64,000 nucleotides of DNA from Cytophagales bacterium CG12_big_fil_rev_8_21_14_0_65_40_12 (GTDB lineage: Bacteria > Bacteroidota > Bacteroidia > Cytophagales > Cyclobacteriaceae): the NCBI GenBank assembly GCA_002786855.1, contig PCUU01000067.1, positions 108,872 through 172,871 of the forward strand, read 5' to 3'. This document shows positions 9,264-17,583 of this stretch, one piece after another. Below the pieces are notes generated by a model, which made no database searches, had not been told where the DNA came from, and worked only from the letters and a program-made list of their open reading frames with translations. Made by a program: the position numbers and the translations under genes. Position 1 is the first letter of the stretch. Every line of letters starts with the position of its first letter.

Positions 9264-10271
9264 ATGAAGAAGCTACCTTATCTACTCGCTTTGCTGTTTT
9301 TGTATAATTGTCAAAAAAAAGACTCAGATGCACCAATTTCTCAGATTACAATTGAGGTTCAAAAGAAAATTGGACAGTTTAACGATTCCACTTTTGTCGA
9401 TCAAACTTTAGACATCCACTATCATAGTGGCAGTTTATTTCTAACTGAAATCAAAAATGCGCGCATACTGCAGGTGGATGAGGAATACAATCTCAAAACA
9501 ATTTTTGGAGGTAAAGGTGACGGCCCAGCAGAGTTAAGCTATCCAGAAGCTGCTCAAGTTTACAATAACCAATTACTCATATTGGACAATGGTCATCAAA
9601 AAATCAAGGCCTTTAATTTGGATGGATCAATAAGCCATCAGTTTGGAAGAGATATCCCTGATAATTCAGGCTTCTTTATCCAGAACGACCAGTTATTTGG
9701 CAGCAGGTACACTAAACCTGAATTACCAATATTTGCTTATAACCTGACCAATAATGACTCCACCCAATATTTTGGTTCTCAAAATAGGAAACTCACCGTT
9801 ATCAACTATGACCGACCCAGAGTCTTTCACCTATTTCCATTCAAAAATGACATTGTAGCGGTAAGTAAAAACGAGCCAGTGATAGAACGATTTGATTTGG
9901 AAGGTAATAAAACCGAAGAGCTTTATTACCCAGAATATTTCGAGGCTTATATTCTGAATGCTAAAGAAAGAGAAAAGACCCTTGCAAATATGCGTCCGAC
10001 CTTCTCCTTTGTTTCGGACGCTACTTTATTAGGTAATGAACTTTACATTCTGACAGTAGGCTTTGACGAAAGCAAAGCCGTAACTACTTCAAATCACATC
10101 TTCAACTTTTCTATTGAAGATTCAAAAATCACACTTTCCAGAATAATCGAACTCCAGAATGGCGGTGAAGATATATGGTATCTATCCTTCGAAGTTTTTG
10201 AGCATAAAATAGTGGCCTTTGAATCAAGGAGCTATGAACTCCATGAGTTCAACTTACCTAAAGTGAAATAA
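9264..10271 (+). CDS. 6-bladed beta-propeller lipoprotein
   Basis: The 335-residue protein has an SPII signal (MKKLPYLLALLFLYNC, Cys at residue 16) and then a repeated pattern of four-stranded blades typical of Bacteroidota 6-bladed beta-propellers: IFGGKGDGPAELSYPEAAQV, LLILDNGHQKIKAFNLDG and later similar blocks. The G-x-G-DGPAE motif is the same as in the other propeller lipoprotein of this window (39158-40144). Such proteins are surface or periplasmic, and their ligands are mostly unknown. It ends 19 bp before the promoter of the methionine operon. Confidence 0.78.
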   Translation: MKKLPYLLALLFLYNCQKKDSDAPISQITIEVQKKIGQFNDSTFVDQTLDIHYHSGSLFLTEIKNARILQVDEEYNLKTIFGGKGDGPAELSYPEAAQVYNNQLLILDNGHQKIKAFNLDGSISHQFGRDIPDNSGFFIQNDQLFGSRYTKPELPIFAYNLTNNDSTQYFGSQNRKLTVINYDRPRVFHLFPFKNDIVAVSKNEPVIERFDLEGNKTEELYYPEYFEAYILNAKEREKTLANMRPTFSFVSDATLLGNELYILTVGFDESKAVTTSNHIFNFSIEDSKITLSRIIELQNGGEDIWYLSFEVFEHKIVAFESRSYELHEFNLPKVK

Positions 10272-10290
10272 TATATTTTTCATCATCCAT

Positions 10291-10321
10291 TTTGAAATCA
10301 ATCAAACGACTTGTACGTTTG
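10291..10321 (+). promoter_or_regulatory. Bacteroidota-type promoter for the riboswitch-metX-hom transcript
   Basis: TTTG at 10291-10294, a 19-bp spacer and TACGTTTG at 10314-10321 are a full match to the consensus. The predicted transcript starts about 35 nt before the riboswitch. Confidence 0.75.
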
Positions 10322-10361
10322 CATCCACAAGTCGAAAGCTAAGCTGACTGTTCAGTTCAGA

Positions 10362-10489
10362 TTCGATTTATAAAGAAGCGTTGAGAGACTGGCTCTATGA
10401 AACGCTAGCAACCATCCCGAAAGAACGGAAAGGTGCTAATTCCAGAACCCAAAGGATGTCGGTTGGCATTCGGGTGAATATAAATTGAA
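10362..10489 (+). ncRNA. SAM-I riboswitch (S-box)
   Basis: The conserved S-box core is readable: GAGAGACTGGCTCTATGAAA, GCTAGCAACC and AAGGTGCTAATTCC. Helix P1 is an 11-bp pairing of 10362-10372 with 10479-10489 (one G-U), and P2 pairs AGCGTT with AACGCT around the GACTGGC segment. S-adenosylmethionine binding stabilises P1 and lowers expression of methionine genes. The 160-bp stretch from its 3' edge to metX contains two weaker hairpins, CCTGA/TCAGG at about 10550 and CTGAAT/ATTCAG at 10601-10614. Neither has a T-tract, so control may be at translation rather than termination. Confidence 0.92.
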
Positions 10490-10649
10490 AAGCTATGTTA
10501 ATCTCTATTTCCCAATTGGGCAAGTGCTCAATACTCTTCAACCTGAAAACTCAGGGTTAATTTCCTATTCTCAATTTCTAATTGCGCTTTAAGCTTAGGC
10601 CTGAATCTATTCAGTCCAAAGTTTATGCGAATCATTTAAAATCATCGCT

Positions 10650-11714
10650 ATGATTTCATCTATCTATCTTGATCGTACATCAGAAAAGACTCATCAAAAT
10701 CTTCAGTACTTCTATTCAAAAGCCGATTTTCCGCTAGAAGCGGGCGGTAGTTTAGCCGAAGTTAGAATCGCATATCAAACTTTTGGCAAGCTCAACGCTC
10801 AGAAAGACAATGTAGTTTGGGTTTGCCATGCACTTACTGCCAATGCCGATCCCACCCAATGGTGGCCTGGCCTAGTTGGCGATAATGATTTGATCAATCC
10901 TAAAGACCATTTCATTGTTTGCGCCAATATTCTAGGCTCCTGTTATGGCACCACCGGCCCAAGGGATTTCAATCCCACCACGGGCCAGCGTTACCTTTCT
11001 AATTTTCCCAATATTACAATCCGCGATCAGGTCAACGCACATGAATTGCTTCGCCAACATTTAGGGATTGAAAGCATCGCGCTGGGCATCGGTGGTTCAA
11101 CAGGCGGACAGCAAATCTTGGAATGGGCTTGCCAGCAAGACATTTTTGATAAAATCTTCATCATTGCGACCTCTGCTCAAAGCAGTCCTTGGGGAAAGGC
11201 TATTCGCGCTGCCCAGCGCATGGCCATTGAAGCTGATCCCTCCTTCTTTTCAACCTCGGTAAACGGAGGTAAAAAGGGAATGGAAGCTGCCCGAGCAATG
11301 GCCTTATTGAGTTATAGAACACCAGAAACATTTAATGCTGCTCAAAAGGACAATGATGAATCAACGGACAACTATAAAGCGGAGAGTTATCAGCGCTATC
11401 AAGGCATAAAGCTAAGTCAGCGCTTCGATGCCAGAAGTTATTATTCACTTGGCAAGGCCATGGACAGCCACAATTTAGCAAGGGGGAGAAAAAGCCTTGA
11501 AGATGTATTGGCCCAAATCAAGGCCAAAACACTCGTAATCGGCATTCAGAGTGATATTCTATTTCCAATCAACGAGCAGCAATTTATTGCCAACCACATT
11601 CCGAATGCTCAATTCGAAAGCATCGAATCCGATTATGGACATGATGGATTTTTAATGGAGACACAAAAAATTTCAAAAATTCTAAAACAATTCTTAAGTA
11701 ATGAGAGCAATTAA
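10650..11714 (+). CDS. metX: homoserine O-acetyltransferase
   Basis: It acetylates L-homoserine with acetyl-CoA, the committed step of methionine synthesis by sulfhydrylation. The 354-residue alpha/beta hydrolase shows the family signatures HALTANAD, NILGSCYGTTGPRDFNP and the nucleophile elbow GIGGSTGGQQ (Ser near residue 149). The acid is in GIQSDILFP (near 300) and the base in DYGHDGFLME (near 331). Many relatives have GGSMGG; the Thr here is conservative. It lies under the SAM-I riboswitch and overlaps hom by 14 bp, so both are controlled by SAM. Confidence 0.95.
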   Translation: MISSIYLDRTSEKTHQNLQYFYSKADFPLEAGGSLAEVRIAYQTFGKLNAQKDNVVWVCHALTANADPTQWWPGLVGDNDLINPKDHFIVCANILGSCYGTTGPRDFNPTTGQRYLSNFPNITIRDQVNAHELLRQHLGIESIALGIGGSTGGQQILEWACQQDIFDKIFIIATSAQSSPWGKAIRAAQRMAIEADPSFFSTSVNGGKKGMEAARAMALLSYRTPETFNAAQKDNDESTDNYKAESYQRYQGIKLSQRFDARSYYSLGKAMDSHNLARGRKSLEDVLAQIKAKTLVIGIQSDILFPINEQQFIANHIPNAQFESIESDYGHDGFLMETQKISKILKQFLSNESN

Positions 11715-12975
11715 AATTGGCCTTTTTGGCTATGGCTGCGTAGGGCAAGGTCTTTACCAAACCATCAATAATTCGAAAAACTTTGAAGGCGAAATCGTCA
11801 AAATCTGCGTGAAAGACCGCAATAAAAAACGTTCGTTACCCACAAACCTGTTCACTTTCAATAAGGAAGAAATCCTTGAAGACCCATCAATTGATGTAAT
11901 CGTTGAGCTGATTGATAATGCAGAAGCTGCTTTAGAAATAGTTACTACTGCGCTTAAGAATGGAAAATCCGTGGTTACCGCCAACAAAAAAATGGTAGCC
12001 GAAAACCTTGAATACCTTATTGATCTACAGCAAAAAACAGGAAAAGCCATTTTGTATGAAGGAGCAGTATGCGGCAGTATTCCCATCATAAGAACGCTAG
12101 AAGAGTATTTCGGGCATGAACCCATTAATGAAATCAAAGGCATTTTCAACGGCTCGACCAACTACATCTTGACCAAAATTTTTCAGGAAAAAATGGATTA
12201 TGACCAAGCGCTAGAACAAGCCAAGGAAAAAGGCTTTGCAGAAAGCGATCCAACGCTCGATGTGAAAGGTTTTGACCCAAAATACAAACTGAGCATACTG
12301 CTTACCCATGCTTTCGGCATTAATGTATCACCAGATAAAATCACGAATTTAGGGATTGACCACCTTCAATCTAGCGACTTAGAATTTGCTCATAAACACG
12401 GTTACGGCATTAAGCTCATTGCTCAGGCCATCCGTAAAAACGATGAAGTTTTTGCCTGTGTGCTCCCTCAATTCATAAAAGCCGATCATAATCTGCGCAA
12501 TGTCAATAATGAATTCAACGCAGTGACTTTGAATGGAGAGTTCTGCGATGACCAACTTTTTATTGGCAAGGGTGCAGGCAGTTTACCCACAGGAGCGGCA
12601 GTGTTATCAGACATTTCCGCTTTGAGCTATGACTACAAATATGAATACAAAAAACACTACAACCAGGGCAAAGTGCATTTCAATAATGACAGTGAAGTGA
12701 CGGTTTACGCTAGTTTTCAAAAACCTGAAGACATTGATTTGAATGAATTCGAGCAGGTAAGCGATAAATATTTTTGTTTTGATCGCAGTTATGTCATCGG
12801 AAAGATCAAACTTTCAAAACTACTTCGCTCAAAATGGGTTTATAATTCCAAAATCAGTGTGATCCAGTTCGACCAATCTGATGAATTTTCGAATGAATTA
12901 GACCTAAAAACGTTGGAAACAGAGATTTTGGAGCTACGAAAAGGACAAAAGCTAAGGGAGAAAATCAGTGTTTAA
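11701..12975 (+). CDS. hom: homoserine dehydrogenase
   Basis: It reduces aspartate semialdehyde to homoserine, the precursor of both threonine and methionine. The N-terminal NAD(P)-binding motif GLFGYGCVGQGL (residues 7-18), VVTANKKMV and the catalytic-domain signature (NGSTNYILTKI, GFAESDPTLDVKG with the catalytic Asp/Lys region) are clear. The C-terminal ~80 residues extend past the usual catalytic core without an obvious full ACT domain. The ATG lies inside the end of metX, so translation is coupled and the pair makes O-acetylhomoserine on demand. The placement behind the SAM riboswitch means that homoserine for threonine is also under SAM control unless another copy exists. Confidence 0.94.
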   Translation: MRAIKIGLFGYGCVGQGLYQTINNSKNFEGEIVKICVKDRNKKRSLPTNLFTFNKEEILEDPSIDVIVELIDNAEAALEIVTTALKNGKSVVTANKKMVAENLEYLIDLQQKTGKAILYEGAVCGSIPIIRTLEEYFGHEPINEIKGIFNGSTNYILTKIFQEKMDYDQALEQAKEKGFAESDPTLDVKGFDPKYKLSILLTHAFGINVSPDKITNLGIDHLQSSDLEFAHKHGYGIKLIAQAIRKNDEVFACVLPQFIKADHNLRNVNNEFNAVTLNGEFCDDQLFIGKGAGSLPTGAAVLSDISALSYDYKYEYKKHYNQGKVHFNNDSEVTVYASFQKPEDIDLNEFEQVSDKYFCFDRSYVIGKIKLSKLLRSKWVYNSKISVIQFDQSDEFSNELDLKTLETEILELRKGQKLREKISV

Positions 12976-12977
12976 AG

Positions 12978-13004
12978 AATGGCTTTTTTTGCCATTGTTT
13001 TTTT
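12978..13004 (+). terminator. terminator of metX-hom
   Basis: Stem AATGGC/GCCATT with a T-rich loop is followed by G and seven T, directly after the hom stop. Confidence 0.85.
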
Positions 13005-13106
13005 ATCGATTCCTTCTCCATTTTAATGTTTAGTCAATATATTTGTAGCCCTTACGTAAGGCTGAATTGCAGTCTTTCAAATTGTTGATTTAAAAGAGAT
13101 TATTTA

Positions 13107-14411
13107 ATGTCTTCAGTAATTATCACTTCAGTAGTCGCGTTTTCGGCTGTAATTTTATTGCTAGTGTTGATTTTGCTTTATGCTCAATCGAAATTGGTAC
13201 AGTCAGGAGATGTAAAGATCATCGTTAACGGTGACGAAAAAAATCCAATCATTACTTCTGCAGGTTCGACTTTGTTGTCAACCCTTTCAGGTCAAAAGGT
13301 ATTTTTACCTTCGGCTTGCGGTGGTGGTGGTACTTGTGCCATGTGTAAGTGTACCGTAGTAGAAGGCGGAGGCGATGTGCTTCCAACTGAAGTTGGCCAC
13401 TTGAGCAGATCTGAGCAAAAAGAAGGTGTACGCCTTTCTTGCCAAGTAAAGGTAAAAAGCGACATGCGCATCGAAATTCCAGAAGAAATCTTCGGTATCA
13501 AGAAATGGGAATGCGAAGTGGTTTCTAACTACAATGTGGCCTCATTCATTAAAGAATTCGTGGTAAGATTGCCTGAGGGCGAGCATTTAGAGTTTGAAGC
13601 AGGTGGTTATATCCAGGTAGATGTTCCACCTGTGGTTTGTGATTTCAAAACCATCAATATCGAACCTCATCCAAATGATCCTGCTGGTCCAGATAAATTC
13701 AAAGGTGACTGGGATAAATTCCAGCTTTGGGATTTGAAAATGGTAAATGAAGAAGAAATCTTCAGGGCCTATTCAATGGCCAATCACCCTGCTGAAGGAA
13801 ATATTATCATGTTGAACATCCGTATTGCCACCCCACCATGGGATAGAGCAAACAACAAATGGATGGATGTAAATCCAGGTATTTGTTCTTCTTACGTGTT
13901 CACCAGAAAACCAGGTGATAAAGTGACCATTTCAGGTCCTTACGGTGAATTCTTCATTAAGCCCACTAATGCAGAGATGCTTTACATTGGCGGTGGAGCA
14001 GGTATGGCACCAATGAGATCTCATCTTTTCCATCTTTTCCACACCTTGAAAACTGGTAGAAAAGTTTCTTACTGGTATGGTGGACGTTCGAAAAGAGAGC
14101 TTTTCTACCTAGAAGATTTCCAAAAAATTGAAAAGGAATTCCCGAACTTCAGTTTCTATCTTGTGCTTTCTGAGCCAATGCCGGAAGACAATTGGGTAAC
14201 CAAAAAAGATGTTAACGATAAAGAAGGAGATGGTTTCTTAGGCTTCGTTCACCAAGCGGTGATTGATCAATACCTAAGCAAACATGATTCTCCTGAAGAT
14301 ATAGAGTTTTATTTCTGCGGTCCTCCAATGATGAACGCAGCTGTAATCAAAATGTGCGATGACTGGGGTGTCCCTCCTGAAAACGTAGCATTCGATGATT
14401 TCGGTGGATAA
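13107..14411 (+). CDS. nqrF: Na+-translocating NADH:quinone oxidoreductase subunit F
   Basis: It is the NADH-oxidising entry subunit of the sodium-pumping Na+-NQR complex. The order is: an N-terminal membrane helix (residues 6-26); a 2Fe-2S ferredoxin domain with C71, C77, C80 and C112 ([14 protein letters not shown] ... LSCQV); an FAD domain with RAYSMAN; and an NADH-binding domain with [14 protein letters not shown] and FCGPPMM. The length of 434 aa matches Bacteroidota NqrF. It is monocistronic here: terminators flank it and no nqrA-E lies in the window. TATATTTG at 13038-13045 may be its -7 element, though no good -33 box is seen. The rest of the complex must be elsewhere. Confidence 0.95.
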   Translation: MSSVIITSVVAFSAVILLLVLILLYAQSKLVQSGDVKIIVNGDEKNPIITSAGSTLLSTLSGQKVFLPSACGGGGTCAMCKCTVVEGGGDVLPTEVGHLSRSEQKEGVRLSCQVKVKSDMRIEIPEEIFGIKKWECEVVSNYNVASFIKEFVVRLPEGEHLEFEAGGYIQVDVPPVVCDFKTINIEPHPNDPAGPDKFKGDWDKFQLWDLKMVNEEEIFRAYSMANHPAEGNIIMLNIRIATPPWDRANNKWMDVNPGICSSYVFTRKPGDKVTISGPYGEFFIKPTNAEMLYIGGGAGMAPMRSHLFHLFHTLKTGRKVSYWYGGRSKRELFYLEDFQKIEKEFPNFSFYLVLSEPMPEDNWVTKKDVNDKEGDGFLGFVHQAVIDQYLSKHDSPEDIEFYFCGPPMMNAAVIKMCDDWGVPPENVAFDDFGG

Positions 14412-14433
14412 TTCATTCGAAAACTAAAGTTTT

Positions 14434-14461
14434 AAAGCCTCGATGATTCGGGGCTTTTTTT
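14434..14461 (+). terminator. terminator of nqrF
   Basis: A 10-bp stem (AAAGCCTCGA / TCGGGGCTTT, one G-U) with loop TGAT and a T-tract starts 22 bp after the stop. Confidence 0.85.
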
Positions 14462-14567
14462 ATGCGCATTGCTCGCTAAAAGCCAGCTTACCGTACAACA
14501 ATTCGCAGCTTTAATAATCGCCTTATTCTTCCTAAATTCATCAGACTTTTTTCCACAAAATACTTAG

Positions 14568-15431
14568 ATGATGACTTATAAAAGAAGAGACTTTTTGAAA
14601 GTGGGTGGCAGTTTTGCAGCTGGCATGGCCATATTACCCATGGGTTGCAATTTTGCTGCTAAAACAGAGGTGGCCACCAACACATTTGGACTCCAACTCT
14701 ACTCACTACGCGATGTAATTCCTGCCGATCCCAAGGGAATTCTAAAACAAGTGGCTTCTTTTGGCTATAAGCAAATTGAAAGTTATGAAGGAGGCACAGG
14801 TATGTTCTGGGGAATGAAAAACACGGAGTTCAAAAAATACATTGGTGATTTAGGACTCGATATGGTTGCTAGCCATTGCGACATAGACAAAGACTTTGAA
14901 AAGAAAGCAGCCGAAGCTGCCGAAATTGGCATGAAGTACTTGATTTGTCCTTGGAGAAGCCAAGAAACTCTGGACGACTACAAAAGAGTAGCCGAAGATT
15001 TTAACGCCAAAGGCGAAATTTGCAAAAGTAATGGAATCCGATTTGCCTATCATAACCATGCCTATAGCTTTGAATTAATGGACGGCATAATGCCTCAAGA
15101 CATTATGATGGGCCAAACCGACCCTGATTTAGTTGACTTTGAAATGGATATTTACTGGGTGGTGACAGGGGGACAAGACCCAAAAACTTGGTTCGAAAAA
15201 TACCCTGATCGATTCAAGTTATGCCATATGAAAGATCGTATGAAAAATGCTACCGAAGCAGAAGCTACTTGTACATTAGGCACAGGGTCCATTGATTTTC
15301 AGCCGATTGTAGACGCAGCAAAGGCCAATGGAATGCAATATTATATTGTGGAACAAGAACGATACGATGGTACCACGCCCATAGAAAGCGCTAAAGATGA
15401 TGCGGCTTATATGGCGAAGCTTACACTTTAG
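14568..15431 (+). CDS. Tat-exported sugar phosphate isomerase/epimerase-like lipoprotein
   Basis: The 287-residue protein has a twin-arginine signal (YKRRDFLKVGG) ending in a lipobox-like ILPMGC, so it is probably exported folded and lipidated. The body is a xylose-isomerase-type TIM barrel: FGLQLYSLRD, FGYKQIESYEGG, AYHNHAYSFE, DFEMDIYWVVTGGQDP, LCHMKDRM and YIVEQERYDG. These carry the E/H/D/E metal ligands of the AP endonuclease-2 superfamily. Family members isomerise or epimerise sugars or oxidised sugar derivatives; the substrate is not predictable. It appears monocistronic. Confidence 0.85.
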   Translation: MMTYKRRDFLKVGGSFAAGMAILPMGCNFAAKTEVATNTFGLQLYSLRDVIPADPKGILKQVASFGYKQIESYEGGTGMFWGMKNTEFKKYIGDLGLDMVASHCDIDKDFEKKAAEAAEIGMKYLICPWRSQETLDDYKRVAEDFNAKGEICKSNGIRFAYHNHAYSFELMDGIMPQDIMMGQTDPDLVDFEMDIYWVVTGGQDPKTWFEKYPDRFKLCHMKDRMKNATEAEATCTLGTGSIDFQPIVDAAKANGMQYYIVEQERYDGTTPIESAKDDAAYMAKLTL

Positions 15432-15444
15432 GCATTAATCCAAC

Positions 15445-15503
15445 TGATTACGAAGTTCATTGCACGATTTTGGACGACAAAATTGGAATGAACTTCGTAA
15501 TCA
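15445..15503. repeat. long intergenic hairpin, 17-bp outer and 6-bp inner stem
   Basis: TGATTACGAAGTTCATT (15445-15461) is perfectly complementary to 15487-15503, and inside it ATTTTG (15467-15472) pairs with CAAAAT (15478-15483). No T-tract follows, so it is a poor terminator. It could be a small palindromic mobile element, an RNA-stabilising stem or a protein site. Confidence 0.6.
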
Positions 15504-15586
15504 AGCATTAACTTAAGCGTTCTCATTCTATAATTCATTCATCGAATCAAGCTTATTAGCTACCTTTATTTTAGAATACACTTCAA

Positions 15587-16723
15587 ATGAACCTTCAACT
15601 CTTTTTCAGCCCTATTGATCTTCCAGAAAATCTTGCCAACAACTCTGTTGGAGCACAGATTCAGTTTTTAACGCATGAAAATTTCAAAATCAAAAACTGC
15701 GATTTAGCACTCATCGGTTTGACTGATCATCGCGGAGCTGAACAAAGTCAAAATGAGGTAGAAGCGGTTGAAAAAATCAGAGAGAAGTTCTATAGGCTTA
15801 AAAAAGGAATAGGCCGGTATAGAATTGGTGATTTGGGTAATCTAAAAAGCGGAGAAAGCTTAGAGGATACCCATGCCAGGGTAAGAGAAATATGTGAATA
15901 TCTACTCGGGCTCAAAATTGTCCCCATCCTGATTGGAGGCACGCAGGATTTGAGCTTTGGCCAATACCAAGCTTATGAAGCTTTACCCGAGCTAGTGACC
16001 TTGCTCAATGTAGATGCAATGCTGGACTTAGAAGCTTCTGGAGCTGAAAACAGCACCTTTCTTGATAAAATATTAACCTATACCCCAAACTACCTTTTCT
16101 CTTATAACCACCTTGGCCATCAGAGCTATTTGGTAGCGCAAGATCATTTGGCAGTGCTGGATAAACTCTATTTTGAAGCCATGCGTCTTGGCGAAATCCG
16201 TGAGCACTATCTTGAAGTAGAACCGTTAGTCAGAATGGCCAACCTGATGACCTTCGATATCACAGCCATTCGCAGTGCTGACGCCCCTGGCAACCTTAAG
16301 GCGCAACCTTTTGGGCTTTCTGGTGAAGAGGCCTGCCAGATTTGTTGGTACGCGGGCATGAATGAGAAGCTAAGCTCCATCAGTATTTCGGAATACAGCC
16401 CTGCCTTAGATGATCAGCATGCAAAAACTGCTTCTGTGATCGCCACGATGCTTTGGTATTTTGTTGAAGGCTATTACAACCGAAAAGACAGCGGAAAATT
16501 CGAAACTGGAGAGTATACTAAGTACGTTGTTTCGCAAGAAGGCACGGACGACACCATGATTTTCTATAAAAGTAAGGCGACAGACAAGTGGTGGATGCTC
16601 GTGACATTTGGGGATAAGCATAGCCAAAAAGCATATTTGCCCTGCAGCTATAAAGATTACACCAACGCCACCCATGGCGATTTACCTGATCGTTGGATCA
16701 AGGCACAAGCGAAGTTGATTTAG
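15587..16723 (+). CDS. arginase/ureohydrolase-fold protein with degenerate metal site
   Basis: The 378-residue protein resembles the arginase/agmatinase/formimidoylglutamase family along its length: DLALIGLTDHRG, ILIGGTQDLSFGQYQA, TLLNVDAMLDL, FDITAIRSADAPG and ISEYSPALDD. The ligands of the binuclear manganese centre are altered, however. GG-x-HS/D appears as GGTQDLS, DAHxD as DAMLDL, and SxDxDxxDP as TFDITAIRSADAP. Hydrolysis by the usual mechanism therefore looks unlikely. The C-terminus carries an extra domain (YTKYVVSQEGTDDTMIFYKS, LPCSYKDY). It may be a binding or structural protein or a re-purposed enzyme; Bacteroidota annotation as formimidoylglutamase should be treated with care. Confidence 0.8.
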   Translation: MNLQLFFSPIDLPENLANNSVGAQIQFLTHENFKIKNCDLALIGLTDHRGAEQSQNEVEAVEKIREKFYRLKKGIGRYRIGDLGNLKSGESLEDTHARVREICEYLLGLKIVPILIGGTQDLSFGQYQAYEALPELVTLLNVDAMLDLEASGAENSTFLDKILTYTPNYLFSYNHLGHQSYLVAQDHLAVLDKLYFEAMRLGEIREHYLEVEPLVRMANLMTFDITAIRSADAPGNLKAQPFGLSGEEACQICWYAGMNEKLSSISISEYSPALDDQHAKTASVIATMLWYFVEGYYNRKDSGKFETGEYTKYVVSQEGTDDTMIFYKSKATDKWWMLVTFGDKHSQKAYLPCSYKDYTNATHGDLPDRWIKAQAKLI

Positions 16724-16747
16724 TAATTTTGCATTCCAGTTTTTAAG

Positions 16748-16861
16748 TCATTTCGCAGGAATCTTTTTCAGTAACCTAAGCACTCTAGGAATCACAATTG
16801 GTAATCTTTCTATCGTGAAATTCCGATGTCTCGGAATCAGCGAGGTGACTTGTAGGGATGG
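16748..16861. repeat. intergenic repeat, copy 1
   Basis: The first of two related ~100-115-bp units in the 467-bp gene-free stretch after the arginase-like gene. Shared blocks are AGGAATCTTTTTCAGTAA, GGTAATCTTTCT and GACTTGTAG, in the same order. No reading frame is evident. This copy also contains ATTCCGA/TCGGAAT, a small inverted repeat. Confidence 0.6.
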
Positions 16862-16901
16862 TTAAAATACAGCAAGAAGAATTAACTCCACACTCATTTT
16901 A

Positions 16902-17003
16902 GTTATTCCGTAGGAATCTTTTTCAGTAAACTAAGTGCCTAACAGTCATAATGGTAATCTTTCTTTCGTAAAAAGGTCTCTACGAGATGACTTGTAGTGA
17001 TGG
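16902..17003. repeat. intergenic repeat, copy 2
   Basis: The second unit, directly repeated relative to copy 1 and separated by 40 bp. The start TTCCGTAGGAATC is like other CGGAATGAC-type dispersed elements of bacterial genomes. The rest of the 16724-17190 stretch holds only a terminator hairpin. Confidence 0.6.
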
Positions 17004-17027
17004 AAACTCAAGATATCTCCAAAAAAT

Positions 17028-17060
17028 AAAAGCCCTAACACCGTATGTGCTAGAGCTTTT
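17028..17060. terminator. possible bidirectional terminator
   Basis: An imperfect 14-bp stem (AAAAGC-CTA-CAC / GTG-TAG-GCTTTT, two mismatches) with A-rich left and T-rich right arms lies between convergent transcripts. Confidence 0.45.
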
Positions 17061-17190
17061 GCTGGGTCATTAAAATAAAAATGGTACTTTTTAACTAAAC
17101 TATCTAACTAAACAACCTTATATAAGTAAGATTGCTTGCTTAGGATACGATTGAAGTAAAGAATACCCTACCTGCTAATTAAAATAATGA

Positions 17191-17577
17191 CTAATACCTA
17201 CGAAGATGAACCCATCCCGAAGCATTCTTCTCATAGCTTGCGAGTAAGTTACTTTCAAACGAAGTTGGGAAATAGGGGGCATTAGCATTTACTTCAGTTG
17301 GAAAAGGTTTTAAAGCATCAAAAAAGAAGACTTTGGTATTGCCATATTTTGTGTGAAGCATGAAGTTCCCATACGCCTTATACTCTGCTAGAAGTGTGTC
17401 CACAACGGTAACGATGTAAACTCTGATAATTGGTCCTGTGTTATTCTCGTTTCGATAGGAAGTGATTTCAGTAAACCCACCTTCTAAATCCCCAACTCCC
17501 GGTTGGCTAAATGATTGCCACATCATCAAGATGACTAGAACAATGACTACTAGCAAAAGTGGCTTTTTATACTTCAT
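17191..17577 (-). CDS. small hypothetical exported or membrane-anchored protein
   Basis: A 128-residue protein with an N-terminal hydrophobic segment (KPLLLVVIVLVILMMWQSF) that anchors or exports it, followed by a compact soluble domain (IIRVYIVTVVDTLLAEYKAY, TKVFFFDALKPFP). I do not recognise a family. It starts 6 bp after the DUF58 gene ends and is the last gene of the MoxR/DUF58 operon, so it probably acts in the envelope with those proteins. Confidence 0.65.
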   Translation of the reverse strand: MKYKKPLLLVVIVLVILMMWQSFSQPGVGDLEGGFTEITSYRNENNTGPIIRVYIVTVVDTLLAEYKAYGNFMLHTKYGNTKVFFFDALKPFPTEVNANAPYFPTSFESNLLASYEKNASGWVHLRRY

Positions 17578-17583
17578 AATACT

